Positions 24,401-37,400 of a stretch of 64,000 bases of DNA are shown piece after piece. Each line of letters begins with the position of its first letter. Within the stretch, counting starts at the first letter, position 1. A program made the translations under genes and the position numbers. The notes beneath the pieces were generated by a model. It worked only from the letters and a program-made list of their open reading frames with translations, ran no database searches and was not told the DNA's origin. Origin of the DNA: Zygnema cylindricum (lineage: Eukaryota > Streptophyta > Zygnematophyceae > Zygnematales > Zygnemataceae); contig JBBHKE010001938.1 of the NCBI GenBank assembly GCA_037447655.1, positions 7,501 through 71,500 on the forward strand, read 5' to 3'.

Positions 24401-24679
24401 CAAATTTGTTTAAGCTCATTGTGTAACTCCTCGTCAACAACCGCACCCATTCTGGACTTTCTTTTTATTTCGTTAATATGCTTTTAAGGAAGGAAGACGT
24501 GTTTGTGCATGGTGAAATTCAATATTATTTCTACAAAGTCAGTGCCCCATGCATTTTTTTACAAAAATGTGTCATTTTTTGTACTTTTTGAACCTTTCTT
24601 AAAATTCTTATACCGATTCTGTGCGTATAAATCGTACGACAAAATTATGAAAAATGTATTGAAATGTACAAAAATGGAG

Positions 24680-25104
24680 TACACCGTGGATCACCTTTAC
24701 ATTTACGAAATAATTAATGTAAAAGAACAATCAGTGTTATTAACTCTATTTTGGGTTTAAGGACTTGACGCCAACAAAAAAATAGACGCTAATTTATACA
24801 CCTAACACTAATGTGGATTACATTCCCATATTGTAGCCGCGATAGTGTGTGTTCACATATTTGACTATTAAACATGTAAGAACGAGTTTTCACGATTTTA
24901 ATAATGAACAACTTTACCGAACACTAAACAATATTGTGTATTTCACTATTTAAAAACGGTTAAAATTAGAGTAATTAACGCTAATGAAACAGTACCTAAA
25001 TTAACCTTAAAAAAAATAGAGTTATTAATTATATTTAAGGTTCGAGGTTCAAAATTCGGGGGCACCGAATTAGGTTGTAAACGTAAATAACGACTCATCG
25101 TGTA
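24680..25104. mobile_element. Probable MITE of the TACACCG family, copy D
   Basis: Begins TACACCGTGGATCACC and ends near GACTCATCGTGTA. Its last ~150 bp resembles the right end of copy B (a 'GGTTCGAGGTTCAAAATTCG'-like stretch before the end). The termini are diverged, so borders are approximate. Confidence 0.45.
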
Positions 25105-25689
25105 GAGAGATAAATAAATATTTGAAGTGAGGTCGAACTGTGTTTCGTTTCATATTGATTAAGTTGTAGTAGTTTTTTTATTAAGTGTTTTTCTATTTTT
25201 TATTTTATTATAAATTAAAAGTCGGTCAACGCATTTTATGAACAGTGCATTTGTTCCACGTGCATATTCATTATTTCTTAAACGTTTCGCGCGGGCTTAT
25301 TATCAAATGGGTACCTCTATGGTTTAAGCTCATTATGTAAGTCCTCGTTAACAACCACACCCATTCTTTTTATTTGGTTCATATGTTTTTAAGGGAGGAA
25401 AATGTGTATGTACATGGTGCAATTCAAACTCATTTCCACGAAGTTATAGCCCAATGCAAATATAAATACATAATAGAAGAAAAGTCTAAATGCATAATAG
25501 AATTACTTTTTAGCGTTGGAATTGTGAAATTAGATTATAGTCATAATTAGGGTTTGGACGTACCTTCGGTACAATAAATGTACCGTTGACGTACATTATC
25601 TTTATTTGAGTACAATAATAAATTACATGTGTAGCTATTTCTTTAGTTTAGGGCTCAGTAGATAACTTTGTGAGTATAAACTTGTAGGA

Positions 25690-26505
25690 CTTTGTTTGGA
25701 AAAGGCAAACAGTTGTACCACTCCCATGGACTTGAAAAAAGTAAGTGATGGGAGTGTAGAAGGAGGAGTGATAATACTAGATGATCAGATGAGTGTAAAA
25801 GAGAGACAGTTTATAAAGTCTATTCCTTACAGATAGATTGTAGGAAGCTTGATTTACTTATTAAATTTACTAGATCGGACATAGGAGCAGCAGTTAGAGT
25901 CCTCAGTAGGAGTCTTAATGATCTTAGAAAGAGAGATTGGGAGGCAACCAAGAGAGTCATGAGATACTTGGTGAGAACCAGGAATTTTTGGTTGCATTAA
26001 CGAGGGGAGCACACAAACATCATTACTTGGAGTGATGCCAGTTTTGGGGATGCACCTATGAGAAGATGCATTTCTGGATATGTGTTATATGTGGGAAAAG
26101 GTGCTTGTTGTTGGAGTACCAAGCAACAAAAGGTGGTTGCTCACTCCACTATGGAGGATGATTACATGGCATCTTGTTCTACTGTGAAAGAGCAGATGGA
26201 TGTGGGTCAAGTCTTTATTACAAGAACTGGAGTATATGAAGAAGGGAGTGCATGAAGTGTTTTGTGATAATAAGGCTGCAATTGCAATTGCACCCAATCT
26301 AAAACATCATTTTAAGGCTAAACATATGGATATAAGATTGAGTTTTGTGAAGGAAAAGGTTGAAAACACAATTGTGAATCTTGTGTATAGAGGTGATGGT
26401 GAAATGGTAGCTGATATGATGACAAAGCTTGTGCCCTCTCCGAAGTTATAATTCTGCAGAGAAAAGTGTGGGTTAAAAGAGAAACTAAAATTAGACTAAA
26501 AAATA
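25690..26505 (+). pseudogene. Copia RT/RNase H remnant
   Basis: The translated pieces align by eye with the last ~270 residues of the Copia-2 polyprotein: 'TPMDLKK', a Pro-Tyr-Arg box, 'SRSLN', the DAS/DAD RNase H motif, and the terminal 'MVADMMTKLVPSPKL'. At least two stops and shifts (for example after 'SIPYR' and 'FWLH') break it. Confidence 0.75.
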
Positions 26506-26512
26506 AAGGGAG

Positions 26513-27551
26513 TGTTGAAATCACTAGATTTAGGGGAGATATTTTCTAGGTCTTAAATGATAAGTATAGGTAAAAGAAAAAGCGTAGGCAGCCTGCCTCG
26601 ACCTTCTCTCGCTAGCCACCATACTTGTTGTAGTCACTGAACGAGAGAGAGGGCGGTGGAGCCATGGCTGCCTGAACTCCTTAGGTAGGACTAAAGAGTG
26701 ACCTAAGTCACTCGTAACAAAAAGTTTGAGTAACTCCTTAGGTAGAACTAAAGAGTGACCTAAGTCACTCGTAACAAAAAGTTTGAGTCCGGCAAGACTC
26801 AAACCTCTGACTGGCAGAGCCAAGAGTAGGCGTCAACTCTTACCGGTCTGTCGTAGTAGTTCGTTAAGGTACATAGGGTTTGATAGCTATTTAAACATTA
26901 GCTAGATCATTAATTTGATTAACGGAATAACAAATTGAGGATATAGAAACTAGTTAAGTTTTAGTACGCACGAAAAAAATGTACCAGACATTTGTTATTT
27001 TGAACGGCTAGCATTAAAAGTCAGTTTGGATCCGACGGCTCTCATCATCGCCGAGATCCCAAAATGGCCCCCTTGGCAGTTTTCGGACGTGACATGACCA
27101 GTCCACAAGTGGCTAGATTTCTTTGGGAAGCAGGAATCCGGGGGAGCTCTAGGATAAGTTTGGAGGAGACAGACGTCCACTCCATGGCCTTGTCGCCTTA
27201 CAGAAAGTACATCGGCCCTAGTACCTTTCTTTACAAAACAGTCTTCTGATTGGTTCGTACATCATAAGATAGGGGTTGTGAGAAAGGTTTAGGACTTAGA
27301 GGATTGAGGAGATAGCCGCCTCTCTCCCAATAAGCTTGTATAAATATTGGCATCTTTGCCACTAGATAATTAATCACCAGGTCGGCGTTTTTCAGTAAAT
27401 TTTTCTGTTGTGGACTCGGAGGAGTCCACACTACACAGGGGTGTAATCAGATTGTCTATTTGCCTGCCTGGGTAGCACTTGTTCTAGTTGAAAGTGTGTT
27501 AGTGAAAAACTACCTAGAGGCTTCCTAAATTTTGCAGTCCAAATGGTGACA
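26513..27551 (+). repeat. Copia 3' LTR
   Basis: Preceded by a polypurine tract. Contains a 57-bp tandem duplication (26675-26731, 26732-26788) and an antisense tRNA-like segment at 26786-26858. The right end is inferred from similarity to other family LTRs. Confidence 0.6.
26786..26858 (-). other. tRNA-like segment inside copia LTR (antisense)
   Basis: On the minus strand a B-box-like GGTTTGAGTCTTG and an upstream A-box-like stretch occupy the same relative place as in the other LTRs of this family. Cloverleaf pairing is poor here. Confidence 0.35.
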
Positions 27552-28473
27552 CAGAATTGCACGGTCAACCACGATCTATCCAAACTATCATCTCGAACAA
27601 TATGATCCAAACTACATTTTGCGACATTGCTATGTTGCTACGCTGCGTTGCTATACTGCCACGCTGCGTCGCTATGCTACATCACTAAGTTGATACGTTG
27701 CTATGCTGCGCTAATCTGGCATCGCAGCTGCGCTGCTCTGAACCGCAGCTATATCCATGTTTCTAACCTGCAAGGTATACAACTCTGTAACACTCTTACA
27801 TTCGGTTTGAGGGTGGTACGTTGTGGAAAAGGCTAACTGCGTTCCACACATTTTGAACAAACTCTTCCTGAAGTGACTGACAAATTTTCTATCGCGATTG
27901 CTCACGATTTTCTTCGGAAGTCTATGATGACGGAGTATCTCTCAAATGAATAAGTCTGTCACATCTCAAACTGTAGTCGTGGTTCTCGTGGGTAGGAAAT
28001 GCGAAATTTTTGTAAGGTAATCCACGACGACAATTATAGAGTCATTGCCTTCCGAAGTCAACGGGAGAGCCACTTTAAAATCCATCAAAATCGCTTCCCC
28101 AGAAACAGATGGTATTAGGAAATGTTTTAAAAGTCCTTGACGACCCGATTCCGATTTATTCCTGTTACAAGAGTCACAGGTCTGGACATACTCCGCGATG
28201 TCCCGTGTCATATTCAGCCAGTAGTACGTCTCAACCAATCGTGCATTTGTTTTTTCTCGACCAAAATGTCCACTTAGTGGCTCGTCTTGACTCATTTTAA
28301 GTATCATGTGGCGTAACTCTTTGTTTGTCGGAACATAAAGTCGAGACACGTGACTCGGTCTGTACCGCCATATGTCGCTGGCAGTTTGAACTAAGATGTT
28401 TCGTTTGGCTAGTTCCTTAATTGCATCATCGTCGTCGTACGCGACCTTAATCCTACTTAGCCACTGCTCATCT
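27552..28473 (-). pseudogene. Ty3/gypsy integrase fragment (reverse orientation)
   Basis: The minus strand encodes 'SRLYVPTNKELRHMILKM', an HHCC zinc finger (GHFGREKTNAR...CDSCNRNKS) and the integrase core start 'AILMDFKVALPL'. A second piece, 'SNRDRKFVSHF', follows after a gap. It is close in sequence to the plus-strand gypsy at 31.9-32.5 kb. At about 27770 it jumps to sequence resembling the GCAGC-rich 3' region of that gypsy (41560-41750), so internal sequence has been deleted. Confidence 0.75.
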
Positions 28474-28868
28474 TGTTAAAATTTATGTATTTTCTAGGTC
28501 TGTATTGGAAAAATAAATAGAGTGTTGAAAAAAGGTAATTTATAGTTCACTTCTATTTTTTAGTTAGAATGTAAAGAGAGAGAAAGAGAGGACCAAAGGC
28601 AGGCCATGGCTGCTGCGTCATTTAGAAGGAGGCAGAATAAATTAGAAGGTATTTTACTAGTTTAAGCAAAATCCTTTCTCAAATTTATGAAAAATGGCAT
28701 GCAAAATATAATGTGTGATGTAATTATTATTTCAGCTCATCCAATACACTTCTTTAAATACGAAAGTATTCACTTAAAGTTTTATGAGGTGAAAAGAAAG
28801 AAGAAAAAGAAAAAAAATTGTGTGTTTAGTGGGAGTTGAAAAGTAGGTAGACTAGAAAACAAGGGGAG
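28474..28868 (+). mobile_element. Internally deleted copia (5' LTR piece fused to pol 3' end)
   Basis: 28474-28688 repeats the first ~200 bp of the LTR at 28869. The next ~180 bp matches the very end of the Copia-3 coding region (compare the complement of 61020-61150) and ends with the purine tract AAACAAGGGGAG. This is a deletion from inside the 5' LTR to just before the 3' LTR. Confidence 0.65.
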
Positions 28869-29965
28869 TGTTGAAATTTATGTATTTTCTAGGTCTGTAT
28901 TGGAAAAATAAATAGAGTGTTGAAAAAAGGTAATTAATAGTTCACTTCTATATTTTAGTTAGAATGTAAAGAGAGAGAAAGAGAGGACCAAAGGCAGGCC
29001 ATGGCTGCTGCGTCATTTAGAAGGAGGCAGAATAAATTAGAAGGTATTTTACTAGTTTAAGCAAAATACTGCCTCTGGCCGGATTTGAACCGAGGTCTGC
29101 AAAATACGGTGTAGACCCACACTTTATCCATTAAGGCACTAACGAAACGATACACGTGACATGTTTCACGCATATTTATCTATTGATCCAAAGGACTAAT
29201 TCGAAGCAGACTAACGAAAACGCGCATTAATCAATTCATGCATGGAAGCCAATCGAAGCCGTATAAATACAACTGATCAGACTGCCACCATTACAGCCGC
29301 CACCCACAATAAGCTTTCGGCGGCCTTTTAGGATAACGTCACGCGGTGCCACGTGGCGCCACATTACTTGATACCGGAGAAGATGGGAGGAGTAACCATG
29401 GCTCCCGATTTGGCAAATGTCACTTTGTAGACCATGTCGTACAATGGCCTTACAATAAGTACATTGCCTATCGTACCTTCTTGTACTTTATAGTGTTCCT
29501 ATTGGTCTAGGGTTTAGTAGACGGTAGTCGTGAGTAGGCAGACCAAGACTTAGTGATATTTAGGTACCTCTCTCTAAGAGAGCTTGTAACTATAAAGGTC
29601 ATCTTTGACCAACCATAACTTAATGCTCGGATGAGCAAATTCAGTGATTCTTTTTGCTGCGGACTTAGGGGAGTCTAGGCTACACAAGGGTGTAGTCGGT
29701 CAGAGCTTTTTGCGTGCCAGGGTGGCACTTACTCAGTGGGAAAGTCAAAGTGGGGAATAATGTCCAAAACACATATTCAAGCTTTGCATTCTGTGGTGGA
29801 ACTGAGCACACAGAAGGTCTTATCTTTACAGGGTGAAGTTATATTGGGGTTCTGATTATCAAGGGATCATTCATTTGGGTTTATATCAACTTGGAGTCGG
29901 CACTATCTAGATTAGCTTCTTTGGGATGTGCGAATTCTGTGGGCAATGGAGCCCATAGAATTACA
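28869..29965 (+). repeat. Copia 3' LTR (Copia-3 related)
   Basis: Starts TGTTGAAATTTATG right after a polypurine tract and ends ATAGAATTACA. The following bases are gypsy sequence, not a primer site, so this is a 3' end. The terminal ATGGAGCCCATAGAATTACA mirrors the Copia-2 LTR end, where a gag start codon sits. Confidence 0.7.
29069..29143 (-). other. tRNA-like segment inside copia LTR (antisense)
   Basis: The minus strand shows a perfect B box (GGTTCAAATCC, complement of 29081-29091) and an A-box-like TGCCTTAATGGA. Between them is a strong stem (GGTCT/AGACC), but a normal 7-nt anticodon loop and a paired acceptor stem are not convincing. More likely a Pol III promoter relic than a working tRNA. 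Confidence 0.45.
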
Positions 29966-29989
29966 GGTTCCAATGGTATGACACACTTC

Positions 29990-32900
29990 ATGTATTACCT
30001 CGTGGAGACCATGAGGTAATCTTGGGGAAGTCATGGCTACAAAAATAGAATCCGGCGATCGATTGGAGAAGTGGCGGCATGAGAGTGAAGAAAGGTGTAC
30101 AAGAGTTTGAGGTAAAAGCGGGAGCTGTTGGTAAGGGAGCTGAAGTGGGACGCCTACTTTCGGCCTTACATGTAAAGAGGGCACTCAAGAAGGGGGGGAC
30201 GATTGGTATGGCGGTCGTCCAGCCTATGGAGGAGGCGAAGGAAGATATTCCGGAGGAATGGAGGAAAAAGGACTCCGACTTCGACTCAAAATAAAGTGAC
30301 GACACCGAAAAGACTTCAAAAGAAGCCCCGAAAGTCGTGACAAAACTTCTTGAGGAGTATGTTGATGTTTTTCCCCCGAAGCTCCCATAAGGATTACCTC
30401 CAAAGAGCGAGGTAGACCACAAGATTTTTGCCTGGAGCAGTAACCCGGGCTAATCGGATGTACAAAATGAGTTACACAAATTAGACGAACTCAAAAAGCA
30501 ACTTGTGGAGTAGGTCGATGCCGGAGCAATTGAACCAAGCAAGTCACCGTATGGAGCCCCCGTCCTCTTCGTAAATAAAAAAAGATGGAGGTTTTCGTAT
30601 GTGTGTGGATTACCGAACGCTAAACAAGTTAACGGTGAAGAATGCGTACCCTCTACCGAGGATAGACGAATTGTTGGATCGACTACGAGGAGCTAAATAT
30701 TTTTCGAAGATAGATTTGCGGAGCGGTTATCATCAAATCAGAATTGAGAGGAAGATGTGGAAAAGACAGCGTTTAGAGCTCGGTACGGCCATTTCCAGTT
30801 TAGAGTTATGCGGTTCGGGTTGACTAATGCACCGACAACTTTTATGCATTTGATGAATTCCATCTTTGGGCAATATTTGGACGCGTTTATAATCATCTTT
30901 CTGGATGACATCTTGGTGTATAGCCGCACGCTGGAGGATCATATGAAGCATCTGCGGACGGTCCTACAAGTCCTTTGAGAGAACCAGTTGTACGCAAAAA
31001 GAAGTAAATGCGACTTTTGAAGGAGAAAATTGATTTTCTGGGCCATGTGGTGAGCCAGGAGGGCATTGCACTGGATCCGAACAAAACTAGGGCAGTGAGG
31101 GAGTGGCCGCAACCGGCGAACATTACGGAGTTACACAGCTTTCTTGGATTATGCTCCTACTATCAACGTTTTGTTGAAGGGTTTGCAAAAATTGCTGCAC
31201 CACTCACGGAACTACTCAAGAATGACGTGCCCTATGAGTGGACATCGGCGCAAGGGGCAGCCTTTAACACGCTAAAGGAGCGGTTGGTTACCGCCCCTAT
31301 GTTAGCTGTTCCCGACCCGGACTTGCCTTGGACGATAATCACCTACGCCATCAATAGGACTATTGGAGCGATCCTTATGCAAGATCAAGGAAGAGGCCTT
31401 CAACCCATTGCCAACGACAGTCGAAAACTAAAGGCAGCGGAGCATAATTGGGCCACCCATGAAAAAAAAACAATCGCAATCATAAATGCGCTAGAAGTTT
31501 GGAAGTGTTACGTCCAAGGGAAGCGGATCACAGTCATCACTAATCACCACGCCCTATAGTATCTTCAGACACAGCCGAAGTTGTCCAAGAAACAAGTGCG
31601 TTGGATGACGTTTCTTCAAACCTTCGGGCGAGAACTCGTTATTGAGTACAAGCCGGGAAAGACGAACTCGACGGATGCGCTGTCTAGGAGACCTAGCGTA
31701 GCTGCGCCGGTGATGGAGCAACGATCGCAAGCATCGTAGGATAGAAGCGCAAATTCTGTGAAAAAGAACACCGCTGCGTTAGACGCAGCGCAAGATCCGA
31801 CACTCAGCGCAGTCACCACTACAATACAAGTAGACGAGCACTGGTTGAGTAGAATCAAGGCCGCTTACGACGAAGACAAGACAATCAAGGAACTCATTAA
31901 ACGGAAGGCATTAATCCGAACCGCGAATGGTATGTGGCGATACAGTCCAAGTCAGACAACCCGACTTTACGTTCCGACAAACCAGGAATTACGTCATGCA
32001 ATACTTAAAATGAGTCATGACGAACAGCTCAGCGGACATTTCCGACGAGATAAAAACAATGGCACGTGTCGGTGAGGCGTATAATTGGCCGAACATGACT
32101 CGAGACATAGCGGATTATGTACGGACGTATGACTCTTGTAATAGGAATAAATCAGAATCGGGCCAAAAGGGTCTGTTACAACCCCTTCAGATACCAACGG
32201 TTCCTTGGAGGCGATTTTGATGGATTTCATCGTGGCTCTTTTGTTGACTCGAGAGGGCTATGACTCTATCTTCGTCGTTGTCGATTATCTAACGAAAATG
32301 GTGCATTTTCTACCCAAGACAACCACAGCCACAGCGAGGGAGGTGGCAGACTTGTTCTTTCGCGAGATATTCCGTCATCACGGACTTCCGAAAAGAATCG
32401 TCAGCGACCGCGATCCGAAATTCGTGAGCCACTTTTGGAGAAACCTGTTTGAGTTGTGTGGCATGGAGTTGGCTGTGTCTACAGCTTACCACCTTTAAAC
32501 GGATGGTCATACTGAAAGGGTGAATCAGACTCTAGAGGAGGCTTTGCGAGCGTACGTATCGATACACCAAACGCATTGGGTGAACCATTTAACGACAATC
32601 GAGGTGGCGTACAACAGTGCGGTGCACTCATCAACGAACGCTACACCATTCTTCCTCAATGGTCGACAGCCCACAATTCCTCAAAACTTGTTAGTAGCGG
32701 TGTACCCTACACTTACAACCCTCGATTTTGCCAAAACGCTGCAAGGGAAACTGGAAAAAGCGGCGAAGGCGCTCCTGCTTGCAAAGGATCAGCAAAAGTC
32801 GCAGGCCGACGCTCACCAAAAGGACACCTTTTTTCGCGTGGGTGATAAGGTTTGCCTTAGTATAGCAAACTTATCATTACCAAGTGCCCTCTCTAAGAAA

Positions 32901-33240
32901 TTGGCACCGAAATTCACGCGCACGTTCACAGTTCTTTCAAGGGTGGGAGAGGTGGCTTATGAATTGGATATACCGAGGGAGTGGCATATCCATAATGTCT
33001 TCCATGTTTCCCTTCTAAAACCATTTCGCGATCCCGATACGATTTTTCCTAATCGACGGGCGAATACCCCTTTTCCGCCCATTCGGGGCACTTCGGACGA
33101 GTATGAGGTGGAAGAGATCCTTCAATCGCGTTGCTCTCGTCATTCTACCTCTAGCCAATATTTGGTGCGTTAGAAGGGCTACGGCGTTGAGGACGACTCC
33201 TGCGTGGACGAGAAAGATCTGCACTCATCTGAGTTTCAGC
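29990..33240 (+). pseudogene. Chromovirus pol pseudogene (protease end, RT, RNase H, integrase, chromodomain)
   Basis: RT motifs: '[20 protein letters not shown]' (30602), '[14 protein letters not shown]', 'FLDDILVYS' (about 30898). Then comes RNase H, where 'YAINRTIGAILMQDQG' replaces the usual D-A-S. The 'GKTNSTDALSRRP' linker, HHCC zinc finger (about 31960-32150) and integrase core ('HHGLPKRIVSDRDPKFVS', 32370-32420) follow. A GPY/F-like region and a C-terminal chromodomain ('DEYEVEEILQSR', then VR-stop-KGYG) end it at about 33100-33220. At least eight stops or shifts exist; many stops are where CAA, CAG, CGA or TGG would be expected. Confidence 0.85.
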
Positions 33241-33399
33241 AGAGTTGCTACGCCGGTTTCAGCAGAGTGAGGACACTCGGCTTTATCGGAGGGGCAATCG
33301 CAGCGGACGCGATAAAGGAGTGAATCGCAGTATAGCAACCACCGCAATCATATTGGGGATGCGGCGAAGTAACGCAGCTGCGATGTTACCGGACCGCAG

Positions 33400-34441
33400 T
33401 GTAACTCTGAGACCTCCATAAGTCCTCAGAGTGGACAGCTTCCAAGAAGCCTCTAGGATAATCCTGACCCCTTTGTGATTAAGCAAAGATAACTGCCACC
33501 CTGGCAGACAAAAACGCTGACCAACTTCACCCCTGTGAAGACAAGACTCCCCTGAGTCGATAGCAAAAAGAATCTTTGAATTTGCTCCCCTGAGCAGTAA
33601 GTTATGGGGGGTCAAAGTTGACCTTTTATACAGAAGCTCTCTGGGAGAGGGGGTCCTATCTTCTAATTTTTCTAAGTCCTATCTCTCTCACAGACTCTAT
33701 CTACTGATGTACGGAACCAATCAGAATTGAGTTCCGTACGTAAAAGTACAGCCGCCGGTGTACTTTATGTACGGACATTGTACGACATGGCCAAAATGTC
33801 GACACATGTCAAATCCGGATTCGGTGCCATGATCTCCGGAGATTCTACGATCCAACGGAATTTCGCCACGCGTCATCCGATGTGGCGATGGCCACAAACC
33901 GCCGAAATCTTCCTCCGTGATCTCGGCGCTAATCCCGGCCGTCCGATTAAATTCAGATTTAATCGTGGCCGTAATAAATACATGCGCGGTATTTGTTTCA
34001 CTTCCGAAACAAATGCGCGGTATTGATTCGTAATCCGTACTATCATTCGTACCGGATCTATGCATCCCGTAAATCGTAACAGTTAAATGAATTATCGTAT
34101 GTATTCTAATTTATATAATTATCAAACTACGTAGTACGTAATACTACTGCTAGATCTAACGGCTAAGGCTACCGGCTATTTCCTATCTGCCGGCCGGTAG
34201 GTACAAGGATCAAATCCTGCCGCCGGCACATTCCTTTTAAATAAATAAATAAATCCTAGTATAAAATTCCCGTAAACCTCAGGATAGCCAAGGTAGCCAT
34301 GGCTCTAGCTTCCTCTCCAATTTCTCAGTGACTGCGACAAGTTTGAGATTTGGAGAGAGAAGTTAGAGGTAGACTGCCTCGGCTTCTTTCTATATTTCTA
34401 TTCAGACCTAGAAAATACTAATAAAACCATTAGTTTCTACA
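33400..34441 (-). repeat. Copia-2 3' LTR
   Basis: TG...CA ended, 1042 bp. Carries a plus-strand (antisense) tRNA-like segment at about 34155-34229 and a TATAAAAGG-type box near 33627 on the minus strand. Confidence 0.95.
34155..34229 (+). other. tRNA-like segment in Copia-2 3' LTR (antisense)
   Basis: Plus strand: A-box-like TAACGGCTAAGG, B-box-like GGATCAAATCC, and an intervening CCGGC stem. Same position and orientation relative to the element as in the other LTRs of the family. Confidence 0.4.
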
Positions 34442-34454
34442 CTCCCCTTATTTT
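34442..34454 (-). promoter_or_regulatory. Copia-2 polypurine tract
   Basis: AAAATAAGGGGAG on the minus strand lies directly between the gag-pol stop codon (34455-34457) and the 3' LTR. Confidence 0.85.
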
Positions 34455-37400
34455 CTAGTCAATCTTTAATTTCAGACCACACTTCTCCCTGCAAAAAATT
34501 AGCTTAGGGGAAGGCACAGGTTTGGTCATCATATCTGCTACCATCTCACTATCTGGTCTGTACTCTAAACTGATTATTTTGTTTTCTACTTTCTCTCTAA
34601 CAAAACTGAGTCTGATGTCCATGTGTTTGGCTTTAAAATGGTGTTTAGGATTGGCAGAGATAGCGATTGCTGCCTGATTATCACAAAATATTTTCTGCAC
34701 ACCACTCTTAAGGTGACCAAGCTCACCAAGCAAAGACTTGACCCACATCAATTCTTTTACAGCAGAGCAAGAGGCCATATACTCAGCCTCCATGGTGGAC
34801 TGAGCAATAACCTTTTGCTGTTTGCTACTCCAACAGCAAGCCCCATCACCCACATATAATACATATCCAGAAGTACATCTCCTCATCGGAGCATCACCAT
34901 AACTGGCATCACTCCAAGTAGTGATGTCAGTATTCTCCCCACCCAAATGCAACCATAGATCTCTAGTTCCTACCAAGTATCTAAGGACTCTCTTAGCTGC
35001 CTCCCAATCCTTCTTAGTGGGAGCATTTAGACTTCTACTCAGCACTCCTACAGCTGCAGCTAAATCCGGCCGGGTACAATTCATAAAATAGATTAGACTT
35101 CCCACTACTTGCCTGTAAGGAATAGTCTGCATGAACTTCTGTTCATCAGGAGATAATTCCTCGTCTAAGACTATGACTCCTTCTTCCTCACTCCCCTCAC
35201 TTCCCTTCTTCAACTCCATTGGAGTTGTACAACTATTAGCTTTATCCATTTGAAATTTTTCAAGCATGTTCCCTATTGCTTCTTTTTGAGTCAATCTTAT
35301 AATTTTCCTTTTTCGGTCTCTCTCTACTTGAATTCCCAAAATATATCTTGCTTCTCCCATATCCTTCATTTCAAATCTCCCCTTAAGATCGGTTTTCAGT
35401 TTGTTAATTTTTTCCATTGATTTACTTAATACAAGCAAATCATCAACATAAATTGCAATAAATATCAAACCTTCCTCATCTTCGAAAACATAGATTGAGT
35501 GATCTGAGCTGATCCGAATATATCCCAGACCGGTAAGAAACTCATCAAGCTTCTTATTCCATTGTCGAGGTGCCTGTTTCAAACCATAAAGAGATTTAAT
35601 CAGCCGGCATACCTTACTCTCCTCTCCTTCTTCCACAAACCCTTCGGGTTGTCGCATGAAGATCTCCTCTTCCAATTCTCCATGCAAAAAGGCTGTTTTT
35701 ATGTCCATCTGGTGCACTTCCATGTCTTCCGCCGCCGCTAAACTGAGAAGTATGCGGACGGAGGGAAATCTGACCACCGGAGCAAAGGTTTCCTCGTAGT
35801 CAATTCCTTCCTTTTGTGTAAATCCCTTTGCCACTAATCTGGCCTTGTAGCGCTCGATTGTGTTATCTGGGTTCAGTTTTAGTTTGAAAACCCACTTACA
35901 ACCGATTGGTTTTCGGTTAGGTGGACAGTCCACCAGCTCCCAAGTATCGGCTGCCATGATTGAAGCCATCTCCTCATTGATGGCTGTCTTCCATCGGTTT
36001 CTTTCTGGACAAGTCATCGCCTCTCCATAAGTTTGAGGTTCATCTTGATGAGATAGTTTAGTTACCTTGTTAATAACCTGTTTTTCTTGCAGTCTTTTGC
36101 TACTTCTCCTCCCCCCCTCAAAATCTGAGGCCGGAATAGATGGTTCTCGTGGATTCTTTCGAACAAACTCGGCTTCTCCCCTATCCCTTGATTCCGAATC
36201 AATTTCCACCACGTCTTCCGCTTCGAGTAGAGTTGTCACTGGAGTTTCCACAGCCGAGTCCTTTTCGGTCTGATTTGTTCCTGCAAGAATGTCATCTTCT
36301 CTAAAACCTGGATAGTTAGGAAGCTCAAAGTCATCGGAATTTTCTGACTCAAATCTGATTTTTACTGACTTCGTATATTTGAAGGGATCTACAGACTTTC
36401 CTTCATCCATAACTACTAGATGCTTTACTAAGATTATATCTTCCCTTTTTAGATCATAAACTCTATATCCTTTAACATCTTCATCATATCCTAATAAGTA
36501 TCCTGGTTTTCCTTTAGGATCTAGCTTCCAATTGGACCGATCAGTATCTAGACTGAATACTTGACTGCCGAAAACCTTTAAATGAGATAAGTCTGGTTTC
36601 CGGCCTGTCCATCTCTCATAAGGTGTTTGATCTTTTATAGCTGAAGTAAGAACTCTATTTTTGAGGTAATTAGCACAGTTCATTGCTTCTGCCCAAAACC
36701 TTTTTCCTATCTTCTTATCCGACAACATACTTCTAGCACTATCACTTAGTGTTCTATTTAACCTTTCAGCTACCCCATTCTGTTCAGGATTTTCTGGAAC
36801 TGTCTTTTGGTGTTGAACCCCATCTTCCCTCAGAAAATCCTCAAACTGGTTAGAAGTATACTCTCCACCATTGTCACTCCTTACTCTCTTGATTGGAGTT
36901 TCATGGAGTTTTTCGCTCCATGCTTTATATTGTCTAAAACAATTCTCAGCTTCGGACTTGTTTTTCAAAAAATATACCCGGGAATACCGAGACCAATCAT
37001 CAGTTATAGTCATCATAAATCTCTTCCCCCCCGGTGAGGGTACTTTAGCCGGTCCCCAAATATCTGTGTGTACTAGATCTAGAATTTTTTCTCCCTTATA
37101 GGTGGCTGACTTAGGAAAGGGTAATCTGTGTGCTTTACCTTGAGCACATCCACTACAATCACTTATATCATCACTCTCACTGAACTGAATCCCTTCCACC
37201 ACTCCCATCTTTTTCATCTCTCTTAACTTATCTAGATTCACATGCCCAAGCCTCTTATGCCACATCATAATATCATGAACACCAGCATAATAAAGTTTCT
37301 TCTTTTCATTACTTAAGATCAGCCTAAACATCCCATGGCTACCTTTCTCAGCAATGAAATAGACATCATCCTCAAAACTAGCAGTAAAGACTCCTTCCCT

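Larger units (their letters stand above)
18040..25680. other. AT-rich region without recognisable genes
   Basis: Short frames here show no domains or splice-consistent chains. The region contains a GCCTTT repeat, MITE copies and dispersed GTAC-rich repeats. Paragraph-scale repeats are shared with other parts of the window (21850-21975 with 12040-12190). Confidence 0.55.
25690..27551 (+). mobile_element. Decayed copia 3' half with its 3' LTR (Copia-2 related)
   Basis: 25690-26505 encodes broken remnants of the RT end and RNase H ('TSGYVLYVGKGACCWS', 'FCDNKAAIAIAPNLKHHF') close to the Copia-2 protein but with several stops. A purine tract AAAATAAAGGGAG is followed at 26513 by the LTR start TGTTGAAATC. 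The LTR runs to about 27551 and shares the 3' part of the Copia-2 LTR. No 5' half is present, so the element is truncated. Confidence 0.75.

Noticed and set aside
28869-29965. Solo LTR
   Set aside because: A polypurine tract and pol end precede it, so it is a 3' LTR of a deleted element.
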